In this document: positions 21,855 to 33,590 of the stretch, piece after piece
Position numbering within the stretch: the stretch's first letter is position 1
Layout of the letters: the number at the start of each line of letters is the position of its first letter
Assembly: GCA_023376005.1 (NCBI GenBank)
Contig: CM042147.1
Span: 118,544,412-118,608,411 of the forward strand
Source of the DNA: Doryteuthis pealeii
Lineage: Eukaryota > Mollusca > Cephalopoda > Myopsida > Loliginidae
Length of the DNA stretch: 64,000 bases
Reading direction: 5' to 3'
Notes under the pieces: model-generated
The model's input: the letters and a program-made list of their open reading frames with translations, nothing else
What the model was told of the DNA's origin: nothing
Database searches by the model: none
Program-made: the position numbers and the translations under genes

Positions 21855-22532
21855 CCTTCTACTACATGCAGGATATGACACAAGGTCAATTTTTTTTTTT
21901 TAATGGAGTAAAGCCGGTTTGTATTCAGTTTTCCTACACTTAGACTGGCTACCTAACCAAAGCTAAATAACCCAGTCTGCCCTACTATTTACTCACAGCT
22001 GAGGGTAGAACAGATGGATTCATGCCTTTCCCAAGGACATTAATGCAAAATAAAAGGCAAACAGCCTCGTCCAGGATTTGAACTTGGGTGACCAACTAAC
22101 AAGGTTGGAAATGAAATAGAATCTTTATAACATTAGCAAAATACAATACTCGCCAGCAGCGTGGAAGAAGGTAAACTACTGCTAGTGGTATCAGACTACT
22201 CAGTCAGCATAATACTCCTGTATTTATGAGGATTGGGACATACCCACTAATGTTCATAGTGTTGTTCTTTCTGGCTTAGATTTCTCTATCGAAGTGTCAA
22301 CTCTCATGGTCTCCCAAACACTGAGCTTAAATAGGCAGTTCTCTCTAACTGCCTTCCTCAAGGTGGCTGTTGATTGGTTAATGCAAATTATCAACTAGTA
22401 CCACAGTTGATCTTCTCCAAATAGGCAATTTATTAAGGGTGGATAACTCAGTTATCCTAACACATAGGTAGGGTGTATAACACCAATTATATTTGCTACA
22501 ATGATAACCATTACACAACGTGTGCCTCCAAA
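21855..22532 (-). repeat. SINE-B, copy 6, interrupted
   Basis: The SINE runs inversely from CTACATGCAGGATATGACAC to GATTTGAACTTGGGTGACC near 22095. Its head resumes at about 22503 with ATGATAACCATTACACAAC. The roughly 400 bp between contains TATTTAAG and other promoter-like AT motifs on the minus strand and could be a solo LTR reading TGTAGCAAAT on the minus strand. No exact target duplication was found. Confidence 0.6.
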
Positions 22533-22651
22533 AGAATAATAAAGTAGGTCTCTAACTAAATGTTATATACTTCATTGCTGGGTATATAATTGAGAGAGTT
22601 CTTGTGTGATAGAGAGAGGGGCATTAGATATATATAATATATATATATATA

Positions 22652-22932
22652 TATTTACCAACCCCGCACGAGCAGGATGCGACACAAGGTCAATTTCTTA
22701 AGCGGAGTTCAACAGGTTTGAATTCAGAGTTTTCCTTCTCCTAGACTGATTGCCTAACCAAGGTTAAAGAGTCCAGTCTGCCTTACTATTTACCCATAGC
22801 TGGAGGGAGAGTAGGATTCATACCTTTCCCAAGGATATTAGCGCTAAATGAAATGCAATTATTACGTCCAGGATTTGAACTTGGGGCAACGAGTCCATTT
22901 CCCGGGACTTTAACCATTACACCACGTTTTTC
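22652..22932 (-). repeat. SINE-B, copy 7
   Basis: Full inverse copy next to a (TA)n run at 22628-22655. A box ACCATTACACCACG near 22915. Confidence 0.85.
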
Positions 22933-22959
22933 CTACATTAGAGATCTACAGCATTGTGA

Positions 22960-23400
22960 CTTACTTGTCTGTTACTTCTTCCTTTCTACATCTAGTTGCT
23001 GTTTCATATTTACTTCTATGGCCGATCGTGTTGTCTAGTCTCTTCGTTTCTAAGGGCTTCTTTTTGGGGCTAGTTATTTTAAACTCATGCAAATAATCAA
23101 TTACAAGACATTTTTCCTTGATCAAAGATTTATTTCTGCCCACTTTCACCACGCGGATGTTAGCAACCTCGCAGTCGCACGTCTGCTCTGCGTCCCATTT
23201 AGGTTGAAACTGACTTCCTAACTAACTCTATCATGTGACTTGCAAGATTCCTGCCTCTGGGGTCAGTTAGGGTCATAAACCGTCCGGTAGTTTTTCATCG
23301 CCTGATCTGAAAACAAAGGCCCCTTAGAATTCTCGCTACAGGGTTTGTCAAAAACCCACGCCACTACACAATTATGCAACATAAAGAATTTTTAGAATGT
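22960..23400 (-). other. Unclassified block, possible LTR
   Basis: Higher GC than its surroundings. On the minus strand it starts TGTAGTGGCGTGGG near 23366 and contains AATAAA near 23130. These fit LTR features loosely, but no matching second copy or coding region lies in the window. A 63-codon minus-strand frame has no recognised domain. Confidence 0.3.
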
Positions 23401-23489
23401 TCTACAAAAAATATCTTGTTCTATTTCTTTAACTAAGATCAAATTCATTTAATAAACTTTGATTAATCTGGCAGAGATTTCTTAAGGTA

Positions 23490-24220
23490 CCTGTTGTTCC
23501 TAAGGGGTCTTACCTTTGGCACTTAGGGACAGAACCCAGGTGGCTGAGCAGTCCATGATATGCAATACTCCACTTAGACCCTTACGTAGGTTAGATGGGC
23601 AGTCAGAGTGGCCCTCTCCGATCAATCGGCTGGTCACGTCAAGCCCTAGCACCTATATGATTGCTCCAACCCTATTGCCCTTATGGCAAGCTCCAACCCT
23701 TTTTATCTGTGGTTATATCTTGCAGTAACATGACTACCTGCATATTAGAGACCTCACCATCCTTTCTCCATGAGGGACAAACAATATTTTTTATATCAAA
23801 ACTATCCCTCGGGTTTAATAAATTGGTTGGTTGGATTTTACGGCATGTCAACCCTTGTTGGGCTATTTTATACCGAAGTCATTTTGTTTCATTCATTCTT
23901 GATGGTACTCAAATTTTTTTTTCAAACTCAATTTTTTTTAAAAACATATTTTTTCTGTTTACCCCATAGATGGGACCCTAACAGGTACAACCACTCCAGG
24001 TTAGAGTGGACCGGAGAATAATGGCGATGAAGGAATACCCCACACTCCCCAGAACTCCAGAATTAGATGCAGTTTAATGTCATACCCAGAACAATAAGAC
24101 TCCCCAGCCACTGCCTTCTAGCACATATGATAAAAAGGATTGGGGTTGGGACAATCATATAGATGTTAGGGCTTGATGTGACCAGCTGAAGGTCCAATAA
24201 GTATACATACTAAATTTGGT
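23490..24220. repeat. R3 pair in opposite orientations
   Basis: 23500-23720 is the R3 5' part on the plus strand (ATCAATCGGCTGGTCACGTC). 23820-24215 is the inverse of the 3' part (GGATTTTACGGCATGTCAAC to GATGTGACCAGC). Together they form an imperfect palindrome. Confidence 0.7.
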
Positions 24221-24224
24221 TTGG

Positions 24225-24290
24225 TTTGTTTAATGGCATATCAACCTTTGTGGGTTATTTTTAATGCCAAAACCATCCTTGTAGAAGAAT
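24225..24290 (-). repeat. R3 tail fragment
   Basis: TTTGGTTTGGTTTGTTTAAT then GGCATATCAACC, the inverse of the R3 3' end. Confidence 0.6.
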
Positions 24291-24715
24291 AATATACTTT
24301 TGCCCCATCTCATATGTACATAACATAGGTTATAAAAAGGTACAGTATACCTCTTTGCCATGGATTTTTCACCAGTGTATAAAAGTAAATAGTAGACTTG
24401 AGATTGGTAGGTAAGAGGTTAATTGAGTGATTGTAATAACTAGGAAATTGCGTAATTTTGATTATAGCAATAAGGATGATTTGCCCACCAATGTTTGATC
24501 CTAAAGAGATTTTCATAAGGCAAGACATGTTTATTGAGATCTAAAGCACAAACTAATTGAAAATAAAAAAGACAATAAATTGATATACATAGATCAATTC
24601 ATTGTCTTTTGGGTTTTTTTCAATTAATTTATGTAATCAATTGATGCTTAAAGTAGAAGTTCTCCTTAGATCACCAAAAGTAGTAATAAGCTTTTGGGTA
24701 TGTTGATAAGTGCCA

Positions 24716-25112
24716 AAGGTTTGGTTTAGTTTGGTTTGGTTTGGTTTGTTTTATGGCATATCAACCTCGGTGGGTCATTTAATGCCGACAAAGTTTTGAA
24801 ATAAATTCATTCTTAGTGGATACTCAACTTTTTTTATAAACATATTTTTTTATTTAACCCATAAATGGGACCCTAACAGGTACTACCACTCCGGGTCAGA
24901 GTGGACCTGGGAGTAATGATGATGAAGAGGTGCTCAACATTCCCTGAGTTCCAGAACTGAAATCTCACTATCAGAGAGTTTAACGTCATTCCCAGGACAT
25001 GAAGACCCTCAGCCACCGCCTTCTAGCACCCATATGATAAGAAAGGTAGGGGGTGTGCCATAAGGGCAATAGGGTCGGGACAATCATATAGGTGCTAGGG
25101 CTTGACATGACA
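24716..25112 (-). repeat. R3 repeat, copy
   Basis: Inverse copy with a (GGTTT)n head, GGCATATCAACCTCGGTGGG, TGGGACCCTAACAGG, and GGGCAATAGGGTCGGGACAA to GGGCTTGACATGAC. Confidence 0.8.
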
Positions 25113-25157
25113 CTTGCAGTTTCTTTATTTAAAATTTGAGTTTATCCTGTGTTGTAT

Positions 25158-25413
25158 CACGAGGTGGAAAGATACACAGAAGAATGGTGTGCTTAATACA
25201 TTTATTAAGCACCAGCAACCGGTGCCAAACGGATACATACAAACACAGAACACAGAACAAATAAGTACAACACAGAACAAAGACAAACTTACACTAAATA
25301 GAGGAGGGTCAATTCTGTATAGCCAACGAGGTGGAAAGATACACAGAAGAATGGTGTGCTTAATAAATTTATTAAGCACAGCATCCGGTGCCAAACTGAT
25401 ACATACAAAACCT
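25158..25413 (+). repeat. Direct duplication, two units
   Basis: The segment from GAGGTGGAAAGATACACAG to the ACATACAAA end occurs at 25158-25243 and 25327-25411, about 169 bases apart. Frames on both strands repeat accordingly and are not separate genes. Confidence 0.8.
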
Positions 25414-25439
25414 ATAACCATTAGGCCATATATCCTTCC

Positions 25440-25845
25440 TTCATATTGTTAGTATTTATGTTTTATTAGTTATGTGATGAACATGTATTTGTGCTTAGGT
25501 AAATCAATATTTGATTTATAGACAACAAGTATGCTTGATTTCCCTGTTTATTCATATTTGGCCTTGAAGAAAACAGTTAAATAAACAAATATGAGCAAAA
25601 TCATTTACAATAATTCTTTATTCATCAAACGTTTATTATCTGACTGTTCTTTTATATGTATTTTATAGAATGATTATAATTCATTATTATCTAAATTGAA
25701 CATATAAGAAATAGTAACTAATAATTGATCTAAAAAGATCAAAAGAATTTTGTATAGAATATTTATTCAAAGCAAAATATTATGATATGCTGTAAATATG
25801 TAAGTGGATTTCTCTTCCTTGAAAATCGATTGATCTAAATCAATA
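25440..25845. other. No supported feature
   Basis: AT-rich DNA without long frames or recognised repeats, ending at the (TA)n tract at about 25845-25877. Confidence 0.5.
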
Positions 25846-25875
25846 TATATATTTATATATATATATATATATATA

Positions 25876-26242
25876 TTTGGGAATAAAAGGCCTTAAATAC
25901 CATGGGTATTGTGGTTATGGACCATTTCCACTCGCGAGTATGCCCACAAGCTTCTTCAGACCACTGATATCTTTTATTTAGACAGGCACATAGCCAAACT
26001 CATCTTATATTCATACATTTCACTTCCCTCATTCAGGGGTGATCATATTGCATTTTTTTCTTTTCAAGTGTCTTTTTTATTGGTGGAAATTTTTTTTCTT
26101 TTTTTTTTTTTTCCTTAATCCTTTGCATGGTTGGCTGTGTTTTTATGTGTCTGCCTAGTCTGTTGGTAAATTCCTAAGTTTGGTTTGACTGACCCATATA
26201 TATATATATATATATGGTATTTAAGGCCTTTTATTCCCAAAT
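25876..26242 (-). repeat. HHR-like repeat F in a palindromic unit
   Basis: TTTGGGAATAAAAGGCCTTA at the left is inverted at the right end (26215-26242), each beside (TA)n. On the minus strand CTGAAGA (25959-25953), AG, a possible eight-base stem CTTGTGGG/CTCGCGAG with a CATA loop, TG, then GAAA (25928-25925). Confidence 0.55.
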
Positions 26243-26373
26243 AACTTTGCTCTGTTTACAATAATTAAACATTGAGCTCTCCTACGGAACCTGAACTCTA
26301 CAACAAATTACTGGTAGAGAATTAGGACCCGCCTAGAATCACCTTGTACCAAGAAACTTGGTACCACACCAAA

Positions 26374-26374
<1 letters not shown>

Positions 26375-26415
<41 letters not shown>

Positions 26416-26431
26416 TGATATTTTGCTTTTA

Positions 26432-26473
<42 letters not shown>
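26375..26473. repeat. (TA)n microsatellites
   Basis: Two TA runs (26375-26413 and 26436-26473) split by a short ATTTTGC segment. Confidence 0.95.
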
Positions 26474-26474
<1 letters not shown>

Positions 26475-26660
26475 CATAAAAATTGAAAAAACACAAGTTT
26501 CATTAACGAATGATGTTTAATAAGCCAACGCTCTAGTGTTTCGGTTTGTTTAATAAACCTTCCAATTGCAATTCCAAACATTGCAGCGTCGGCTTATTAA
26601 AAATCATTCGTTAATGAAACTTGTGTTTTTTCAATTTTTATAATATTATATATTGTCAGA
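26474..26660. repeat. HHR-like palindrome C
   Basis: AAAATTGAAAAAACACAAGT at the left and its inverse at the right form long arms. On the minus strand GAAACACTAG follows a GGTTT/AAACC stem, but the CTGANGA box has decayed. (TA)n tracts lie on both sides (26436-26473 and 26681-26715). Confidence 0.5.
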
Positions 26661-26677
26661 TTTACTACCACTTTTTC

Positions 26678-26715
<38 letters not shown>

Positions 26716-26717
<2 letters not shown>

Positions 26718-27010
26718 TTTGTAGCCCATGGTACAAAGAATTATTTTCACCAAACTTTACATATTTCTTTTTCAATATTGTCCTCAAAATTCACACACTT
26801 TCTCCAGAGCTTCTGGATTTCTGTTTTGTAGAAGGTAGCACCTCGTTCCTCTAGATAAAGCAAGAGAAGATAACTCTTCTGGACCCCACATCGCTCCAAA
26901 TAGGGGCAGACAATCGCTACAGGTCCATAGCGAAAAAAGACATCATTTTCAGTGTGCAAAATGGTGACCACTCTGCTCCTTTTTTCAAGGAAATGGGTTG
27001 AAGTGCAAAG
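26716..27010 (-). pseudogene. Mariner-type transposase C-terminal fragment (tentative)
   Basis: The minus-strand frame contains LEERGATFYKTEIQKLWRKC then VNFEDNIEK. This resembles the end of mariner-family transposases (RG..FY..GI.KL...W..C.. dGdY.ek). An upstream frame gives KKGAEWSPFC, possibly from the same protein in another frame. The DDD catalytic region is not seen. Confidence 0.5.
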
Positions 27011-27086
27011 GGTCTAAATTTGGTGAATATGGTTGGATGTTCAACAATCTTGAATAATAGCCTGAGCCATAGCTGATTTGTGACCT

Positions 27087-27436
27087 TGTTACATAATTAT
27101 TAGATACCAAATATTTATGTGCAATAGTGTAGAAATCAAAATGGCCGTTATAAGCTGCAGCCCATGGCCTTGAAGGATTTGAATGACAAGGTTTGACCTG
27201 TCCTGATCCTTCCTTCCGGTGAATACCGTGAGAACCGGTAGAGAGGACCCTCTCTTCCGGTTTAGATAGTAAGTAAGTTTCAGTCAGTTAGAGACTAGCA
27301 GCCGAGCTCGACGGAAGAGTAAGTCGCGTTACACGCGCTCCTGTCTTAATCTGTGCAGATGTCTGGTTGGGGATTTAAAAATAAAGTAAGATCAAAGCAA
27401 ATTGGAGTCTTGTGTTATTACCTCTAAAAACTAACA
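27087..27436 (+). mobile_element. Possible LTR (Ty3/gypsy-like), solo
   Basis: A GC-richer block about 350 bp long begins TGTTACATAATT and ends CTAACA. It has AATAAA at about 27381 followed by TTGGAGTCTTGTGTTATTAC, the arrangement of an R-U5 end. The next bases (CACAGGGCTTCTGATAAAG) might be a leader. No second LTR or pol frame is in the window. Confidence 0.4.
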
Positions 27437-27945
27437 ATGACACAGGGCTTCTGATAAAGAGAAATCCCCAATAGAAGACCGGACCTGAAGTCCCCAAGAG
27501 AAGTCCAGACCTTAGAAGATTCCAGACCAAGACAAGATGTTATAAGATTCCAAAGACGGCCAGAAGAATAGAGTAAGAAAGAAGTAACTAATGAAGAGGG
27601 TATTCAACAACCTGGTGTGTTGTCTTTTGGAAGAGCACACCTATAGCCGGCTTACCCACAATGATTTTTCTGAATTTTCTCCTGTTGTAGCCTCAAGAGA
27701 TTAGCATTGTATACACCAGTGACTGTTTGACTTTTTTTGCAGGTAATCCAAAAGCAGAACCCCCCCCACTAAAAAAATGGGTCCCTGTATTTGTTTGTAT
27801 ATTGAAGAAATATTGTATGTTTTTCAATGTTACTTAGATTTTTGGGTTTTTTTAAAGATAGGCTTCACAAAGTTCAAGAAATTAAAAATCAACCTTAAAA
27901 TTATCATACCTGTTATTTTTCGGTAAGATATAATTTTGCAAAGCA
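27437..27945. other. No supported gene
   Basis: Purine-rich leader-like DNA to about 27600 (several GAAGTCC/CCAGACC phrases), possibly internal sequence of the LTR element, then T-rich DNA. Confidence 0.4.
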
Positions 27946-27948
27946 CTC

Positions 27949-27990
27949 ACACACACACACACACACACATTATTGTCATTTTATTATTAC

Positions 27991-28024
<34 letters not shown>

Positions 28025-28060
28025 CCTTTTTACTTATTATATATATATATATATATATGA
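27949..28060. repeat. (CA)n, (TTA)n and (TA)n microsatellites
   Basis: Three adjacent simple repeats at about 27949-27969, 27982-28022 and 28038-28059. Confidence 0.95.
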
Positions 28061-28276
28061 AAAATAGATGGAAATTAATCCGACAGTATGAAATTTAACA
28101 TTTTTGAAAAAACAAATGATGTTATATAATTGCTGACAGAAATCTGTTTCGACCGACAGTCTTTTTTTTCTTTTCCCCGTCTATGTTGCTTGTGAAGATA
28201 ACCAGTTTATCGATTCGGTCGAAACAGATTTCTGTCAGCAATTATATAACATCATTTGTTTTTTCAAAAATGTTAA

Positions 28277-28337
<61 letters not shown>

Positions 28338-28345
28338 GTATGTAA
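28060..28345 (+). repeat. HHR-like palindrome D
   Basis: Arms with AAATGATGTTATATAATTGC and its inverse. Core: GTGAAGA at 28192-28198 (C changed to G), a weak ACC/GGT stem, GAAA at 28221-28224, a clean stem III ACAGA/TCTGT and GTC at 28234-28236. A 60-base (TA)n run follows. Confidence 0.5.
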
Positions 28346-28785
28346 AATGAAAATGGAAGTGAATCCGACGGTATGTTGAAAAAAGAAAGAAAGGAAAGAA
28401 AGTATAGAATGGATAAAATAGGATATTTTAATCAATTTAACTTACACGTGTTTTGGTCAGGAGTTTATCCTTGTGTACATTATTCAAACTATTATTATTT
28501 TTAAATAACCAAATGAAATGAAATAATAATAATAGAAAAAAATGTAGAAATGTTCCGCACACAAAGAAGATTCGACCTTCCTCAGAAGTAAATCTTTATT
28601 TTCAAAAAATAAGAATTTACTCTGAGGAAGGTTGAATTTTCTTTGTGTGCAGAACATTTCTACATTTTTTCTACTATTATTATTTCATTTCATGGATAAA
28701 CTCCTGACCGAAACACATGTAAGTAAAATTGATTAAAATATCCTATTTTATCCATTCTATACTTTCTTTCCTTTATTTATTTTTT

Positions 28786-28820
<35 letters not shown>
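28346..28820. repeat. Large palindrome between (TA)n tracts
   Basis: TCCTATTTTATCCATTCTAT near 28741 inverts text near 28403-28430, and TTTGTGTGCAGAACATTTCT inverts 28543-28565. GAGGAAGGTCGAAT variants occupy the centre. A CCTGACCGAAACAC phrase near 28704 matches the HHR-like 3' half. The left border carries GTGAATCCGAC as in repeat B. Confidence 0.65.
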
Positions 28821-28822
<2 letters not shown>

Positions 28823-29242
28823 TAAAAAGGTATAATAATAACCCAATCAAGAAAGATATATTTTCTATATATCAAACCTGATAAATACACAGGAATATAA
28901 AAGAAAAAGAAGAAAAAATATTTTTTGATTTATACTGGTGTCATTTTCATTTGACACTTTTGTTTTTTAGGGGGTGCAATTAAAGAAGCTTCTCCTGCTT
29001 TTCTAGATTATTCTTTCTATCCACCTTTTTAAAATTCCTGCTTGACCTGATAAAATGCATTTGATTGACATTTTCATGTCATTGTTGATAAGTAATTGAA
29101 TTTTGGAAATTGTTTTATTTATTGTTTTTATTCTTCACTTTTTTATGTTCTTTTACAAATATTAAATCTCTTCCTATTTTGTGTTTTTGTAATCCAAAAA
29201 GAAAGAAAAAAAAATCATTAAAAGTCTGTGTTATTCTCTCAC

Positions 29243-29395
29243 TCTTTTCTTGATACTTATGTCCCTCTTCCCTTACTTATTTTATTTAAATATCTCTTTT
29301 CTTGGGACTTATGTCCCTCTTCCCTTACTTATTTTATTTGGATAACTCTTGGGGCTTATGTCTCTCTTCCCTTACTTATTTTATTTAAATATCTA
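29243..29395 (+). repeat. Minisatellite, three units of about 50 bp
   Basis: Units share CTTATGTCCCTCTTCCCTTA and CTTATTTTATTT. Spacing is 52 then 47 bases. A 63-codon frame across it simply repeats a peptide. Confidence 0.85.
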
Positions 29396-29905
29396 AAAGA
29401 AAGAAAAAAAATGTCATAAATGCACAATAATCTAAAAGGAAAACCTTTATTTGATATGATAAACATTTCTTATCTGATTGTAGATAACAATCATTGCTCA
29501 GAACTATATTCTGGAATATATTGGTAATTTTAGGATTGAGTTTAAAAAAATATATATTGGAAAGTACATTACCATATTTTTAGGACAATATTTTTAGTTT
29601 TAACCAATATAAGAAATTCTTCAGAGAGAAATAGTTTTTTATTCATTTAAAAATAATCCATATTTTGCTTGAATGTATTTTTGAGGACACCTAATTGTTG
29701 GGTTACTTAAGGTGAGTGATAATAAGTTAGTTGTTTATCGTGACAAAAATGCTGTATTGTGTCCTTCATTGAGAGAGTACTGACCATATCTTAGAGAGTT
29801 TCAATTGTCTTGATATTTGTCAATGATTTCCCAAATTTAAAACTTGTTAGATAATTCTAAGCAGTTTGCAGTGGAAAACATAAACATGCAGTCAAAATAT
29901 AAAAC
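29396..29905. other. No supported feature
   Basis: AT-rich DNA with no frame, SINE or foldback arms recognised. Confidence 0.5.
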
Positions 29906-30216
29906 TGTAGAATAATCATACTAGTTCCAATTACTGTCGAATTGGTAAGACAAGGCAGCAAGCAGTCGTAACTTAATACAAACCTGGTTTGTTGCAAAGA
30001 CTACTGCAAAATGGCAGGTTATTTATAAAGCCTCAGAACATCATACAAACCAAGCAGCCAATCAGGACTCAAGGAATGGAATCACCCAAATGCATGAGTG
30101 GACTATTCTGAATTCCCATAAGTACCAGTTGTCTTGACACTGGTTCAGTTGTGCTTGGCTAGTTGCTGTTGTTCAAACCAATAGTAGACTGACTGACTGA
30201 CTGACTGACTTCAATA
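29906..30216 (+). repeat. R5 repeat, copy 2
   Basis: Closely matches 21552-21854. It differs by a few substitutions and a longer (GACT)n near its end, so both copies inserted relatively recently or were duplicated. Confidence 0.75.
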
Positions 30217-30254
30217 AAAACTAATATCCTTCAGTTCTGTTGTCTCATCACTTG

Positions 30255-30425
30255 ATGAGGTGGTAGTACCTGTTAGGGTCCCATCTATGGGTTAAATAGT
30301 AAAATATGATTATTTAAAAAAAATTGAGTATCCATTAAGAATGAATTTATTTCGAATCTTTGTCGGCATTAAATGACCCACCGTGGTTGATATGCCATAA
30401 AACAAAACAAACCAAACCAAACTCA
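30255..30425 (+). repeat. R3 3' part
   Basis: GGTAGTACCTGTTAGGGTCC, then GGCATTAAATGACCCACCGT and the AAACAAACCAAACC tail. Confidence 0.75.
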
Positions 30426-30527
30426 TCACTTGACAGATTTTTTATTTTAATGTTCATTTCACACAAAGTTTCATAAAACTTCAGATGACAACATTTTATT
30501 AAAATATCAATTGAACCAAGCTAAATT

Positions 30528-30846
30528 ATTGGAGTATGAATATAATGGATTATTCTAGTATTATCTGCGTTATTTGGACTATTGTCCTCATCTTCATTGT
30601 TATCTGTACAACGTTTCAGCCGATATGCCCTCCAGCCTTCTTCAGAAGAAGACCGGGAGGCATATTGGAGTATGAATATAATGGATTATTCTAGTATTAT
30701 CTGCGTTATTTGGACTATTGTCCTCATCTTCATTGTTATCTGTACAACGTTTCAGCCGATATGCCCTCCAGCCTTCTTCAGAAGAAGACCGGGAGGCATA
30801 TTGGAGTATGAATATAATGGATTATTCTAGTATTATCTGCGTTATT
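30528..30846 (-). repeat. 136-bp tandem of HHR-like repeat A
   Basis: Unit boundaries at 30528, 30664 and 30800 give an exact 136-base period and 2.35 units. Each full unit carries the minus-strand core CTGAAGA (30645-30639; 30781-30775) and GAAA (30617-30614; 30753-30750). An inverted flank (CCGAAATGTTGTACATATAA) follows to about 30940. Two nearly identical 82-codon frames here are artefacts. Confidence 0.85.
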
Positions 30847-31054
30847 CAGCCGAAATGTTGTACATATAACAATGAAGATGAGGACAATAGTCCGAATAAT
30901 GCAGATAATACTAATCATCAAGCCTCATCTCAAACATTCAGAGAAATAGTATGGATTATTCTGTTTTGAAAAAGTCAATGATTTTTAAGTGGATTGGTTG
31001 ACAAATTAGATTTGGTCGCTCTGGCATCATACAATACACGGGGCAGTCACTGGG

Positions 31055-31150
31055 CAGTCCCATCATGGGGTAATGGTTAGCAAGCTAGTCTCACAGACCC
31101 ATTACGCTGGATACCCCATACTTGCAATCTGGTTAAATCAAACTTAACGG
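31055..31150 (+). repeat. SINE-C head, copy 2
   Basis: GGGGTAATGGTTAGCAAGC, ACCCCATACTTGCAATCTGG; related to 8095-8250, truncated. Confidence 0.5.
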
Positions 31151-31179
31151 ACCTAAATTCCACCATTGTATGTCACCTC

Positions 31180-31320
31180 GCCGAAAGAAAAAAAATACCA
31201 AAAATTAGGGAATTAACCAAATTTATTGAAATTTTCAGTGTTGATATATTAATGAATAAAAGATATAATGCACAAGTTATTTTATTCAAAAACTTTTACA
31301 TTTTTTTAGGTCAGTTACCT
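31180..31320 (+). repeat. F2 arm fragment
   Basis: TACCAAAAATTAGGGAATTA and GAAATTTTCAGTGTTGATA match the inner arm of the element at 4430-5354. Confidence 0.6.
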
Positions 31321-31329
31321 TGGAACCAA

Positions 31330-32880
31330 GTATCTTTGAGGCGTAACATAGATTCTCAAAGATACATGGTGCAAAGTCAGTTGGGTTTTGCTACTAGAAG
31401 TAGTTGCTAAGTCTAGCCACACTAAAGAGATGTGAAATGTCAAAATACGATGTCTGTGGATGACATATATAATCAATAATATGTCAATACATAGAAAGAT
31501 GGACAGTCTTAAAAGCTGAGTAAATGTTAAAAGTCTTGTTTATTTGATTTTTTTTTTTCAAATAACAAAAACCAGGTTAACAGTGCCAAACTGTTTTATC
31601 TAAGATTAAAATTCTCTTGACAGAAGCTTTTTTTCCCCCTTCTTTTTTACAATCTGACTTTGAATGAATCTCTTGTAATTTCATTGTTAATCTTCTGTCA
31701 GTTTCATGAAGCACAAAAACTCAATGAATAAACATCTCCAGATTCTTTAAATCATTGAAGATCATTGATTTTTCTATATGAATTTTTTTCTTGTGAACAA
31801 TTCAAAAAAATGATTTTCTCTAGTTATAGTTTTTATCTGCTATAGACTTAATCGCACAAAAAAGGCAGCCCATTTCTTGTAAAGATGGGTTTTTTTTTCT
31901 AGTGATGTTATTTGAATTCATTAGAATAGTTTCCAATATTCCACAATGTAAAGGAATTATCTCAAGAAAAGAGAGTGAATAACATTGAAAAAAAAGTATA
32001 TATTCATAAAGGAATCTATTTAAAAAAAAGATTATAACATTTTCCTTGTAAAGAATTTATACTATTAGTAAATTTTTGGCTTTTTTTTTTCTGTTGTATA
32101 TTATAGAATAAGTTTTGTTGCTTTTTTTTTTGCTTTTTTTTTTTTACTTTTATTTAAATTTTCAAAATTTGATTTCCAAAATTTCAAAAAATAATTTATA
32201 TTTTGAAGCAAAAATTAAATTCCTGTCGAAAATAATTTTAGATTTAAATGTAAAAATTTTATATGGGAAAATATTTTAAATTATGAATTTTTTTCAAAAT
32301 GAATTAATACTTAAATAAGTTCCTCTCTTTTATTAATGCCTAGCATAGCACCCATAAAAAATGATGGTATGATTTCTCTTTTATATAAAACATAATAAAT
32401 ACAACTGTCTATTCTCTGAAAAGAATTTTGTTAAAAATCCAAAACAACTTGGCAATCTTGTCTTGAAAAGTGAAGGTCTGTACAAAATTTTAGATGTAGA
32501 ATTAATTTTTAAAATCTGTTGTCTATTTGTTTAAAGATTTTTTTTTTTTTTTTCTAAAATCAAATTTAATCTACAATTTACTGAAATGACAAAACTAAAG
32601 ATTTTAAGGAAAAATTAATTTGTAATAACAATAATTTTTTTCTTGGTTCCTTTAAAGTTAAAAAAATATAAATATAAGAGCTTAGAAGTTAAAATTTATT
32701 TTTGTAAATTTTTTTTTTGTATATCTGCAAAGTCTGAGTTTTTGATTTTTTAGTTCTTTAAAAATCATTTGTTTGAAATAGGAAATTATTTCAAGCTGGG
32801 GGAAAAAAAGCTAAATGGACTTAATGTTTTTTGTTTAAAAAACAAACAAATAAAAAAAATCTTGAAAATGTCTTAACATA
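31330..32880. other. AT-rich, gene-free
   Basis: About 1.5 kb of A/T-rich DNA with many homopolymer runs. No frame longer than about 60 codons, no SINE, and no inverted repeat noticed. Confidence 0.6.
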
Positions 32881-32883
32881 AAA

Positions 32884-33589
<706 letters not shown>

Positions 33590-33590
<1 letters not shown>

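Noticed and set aside
30582..30969. Two 82-83 codon frames with identical peptides
   Set aside because: They arise from the 136-bp tandem duplication of an HHR-like repeat.
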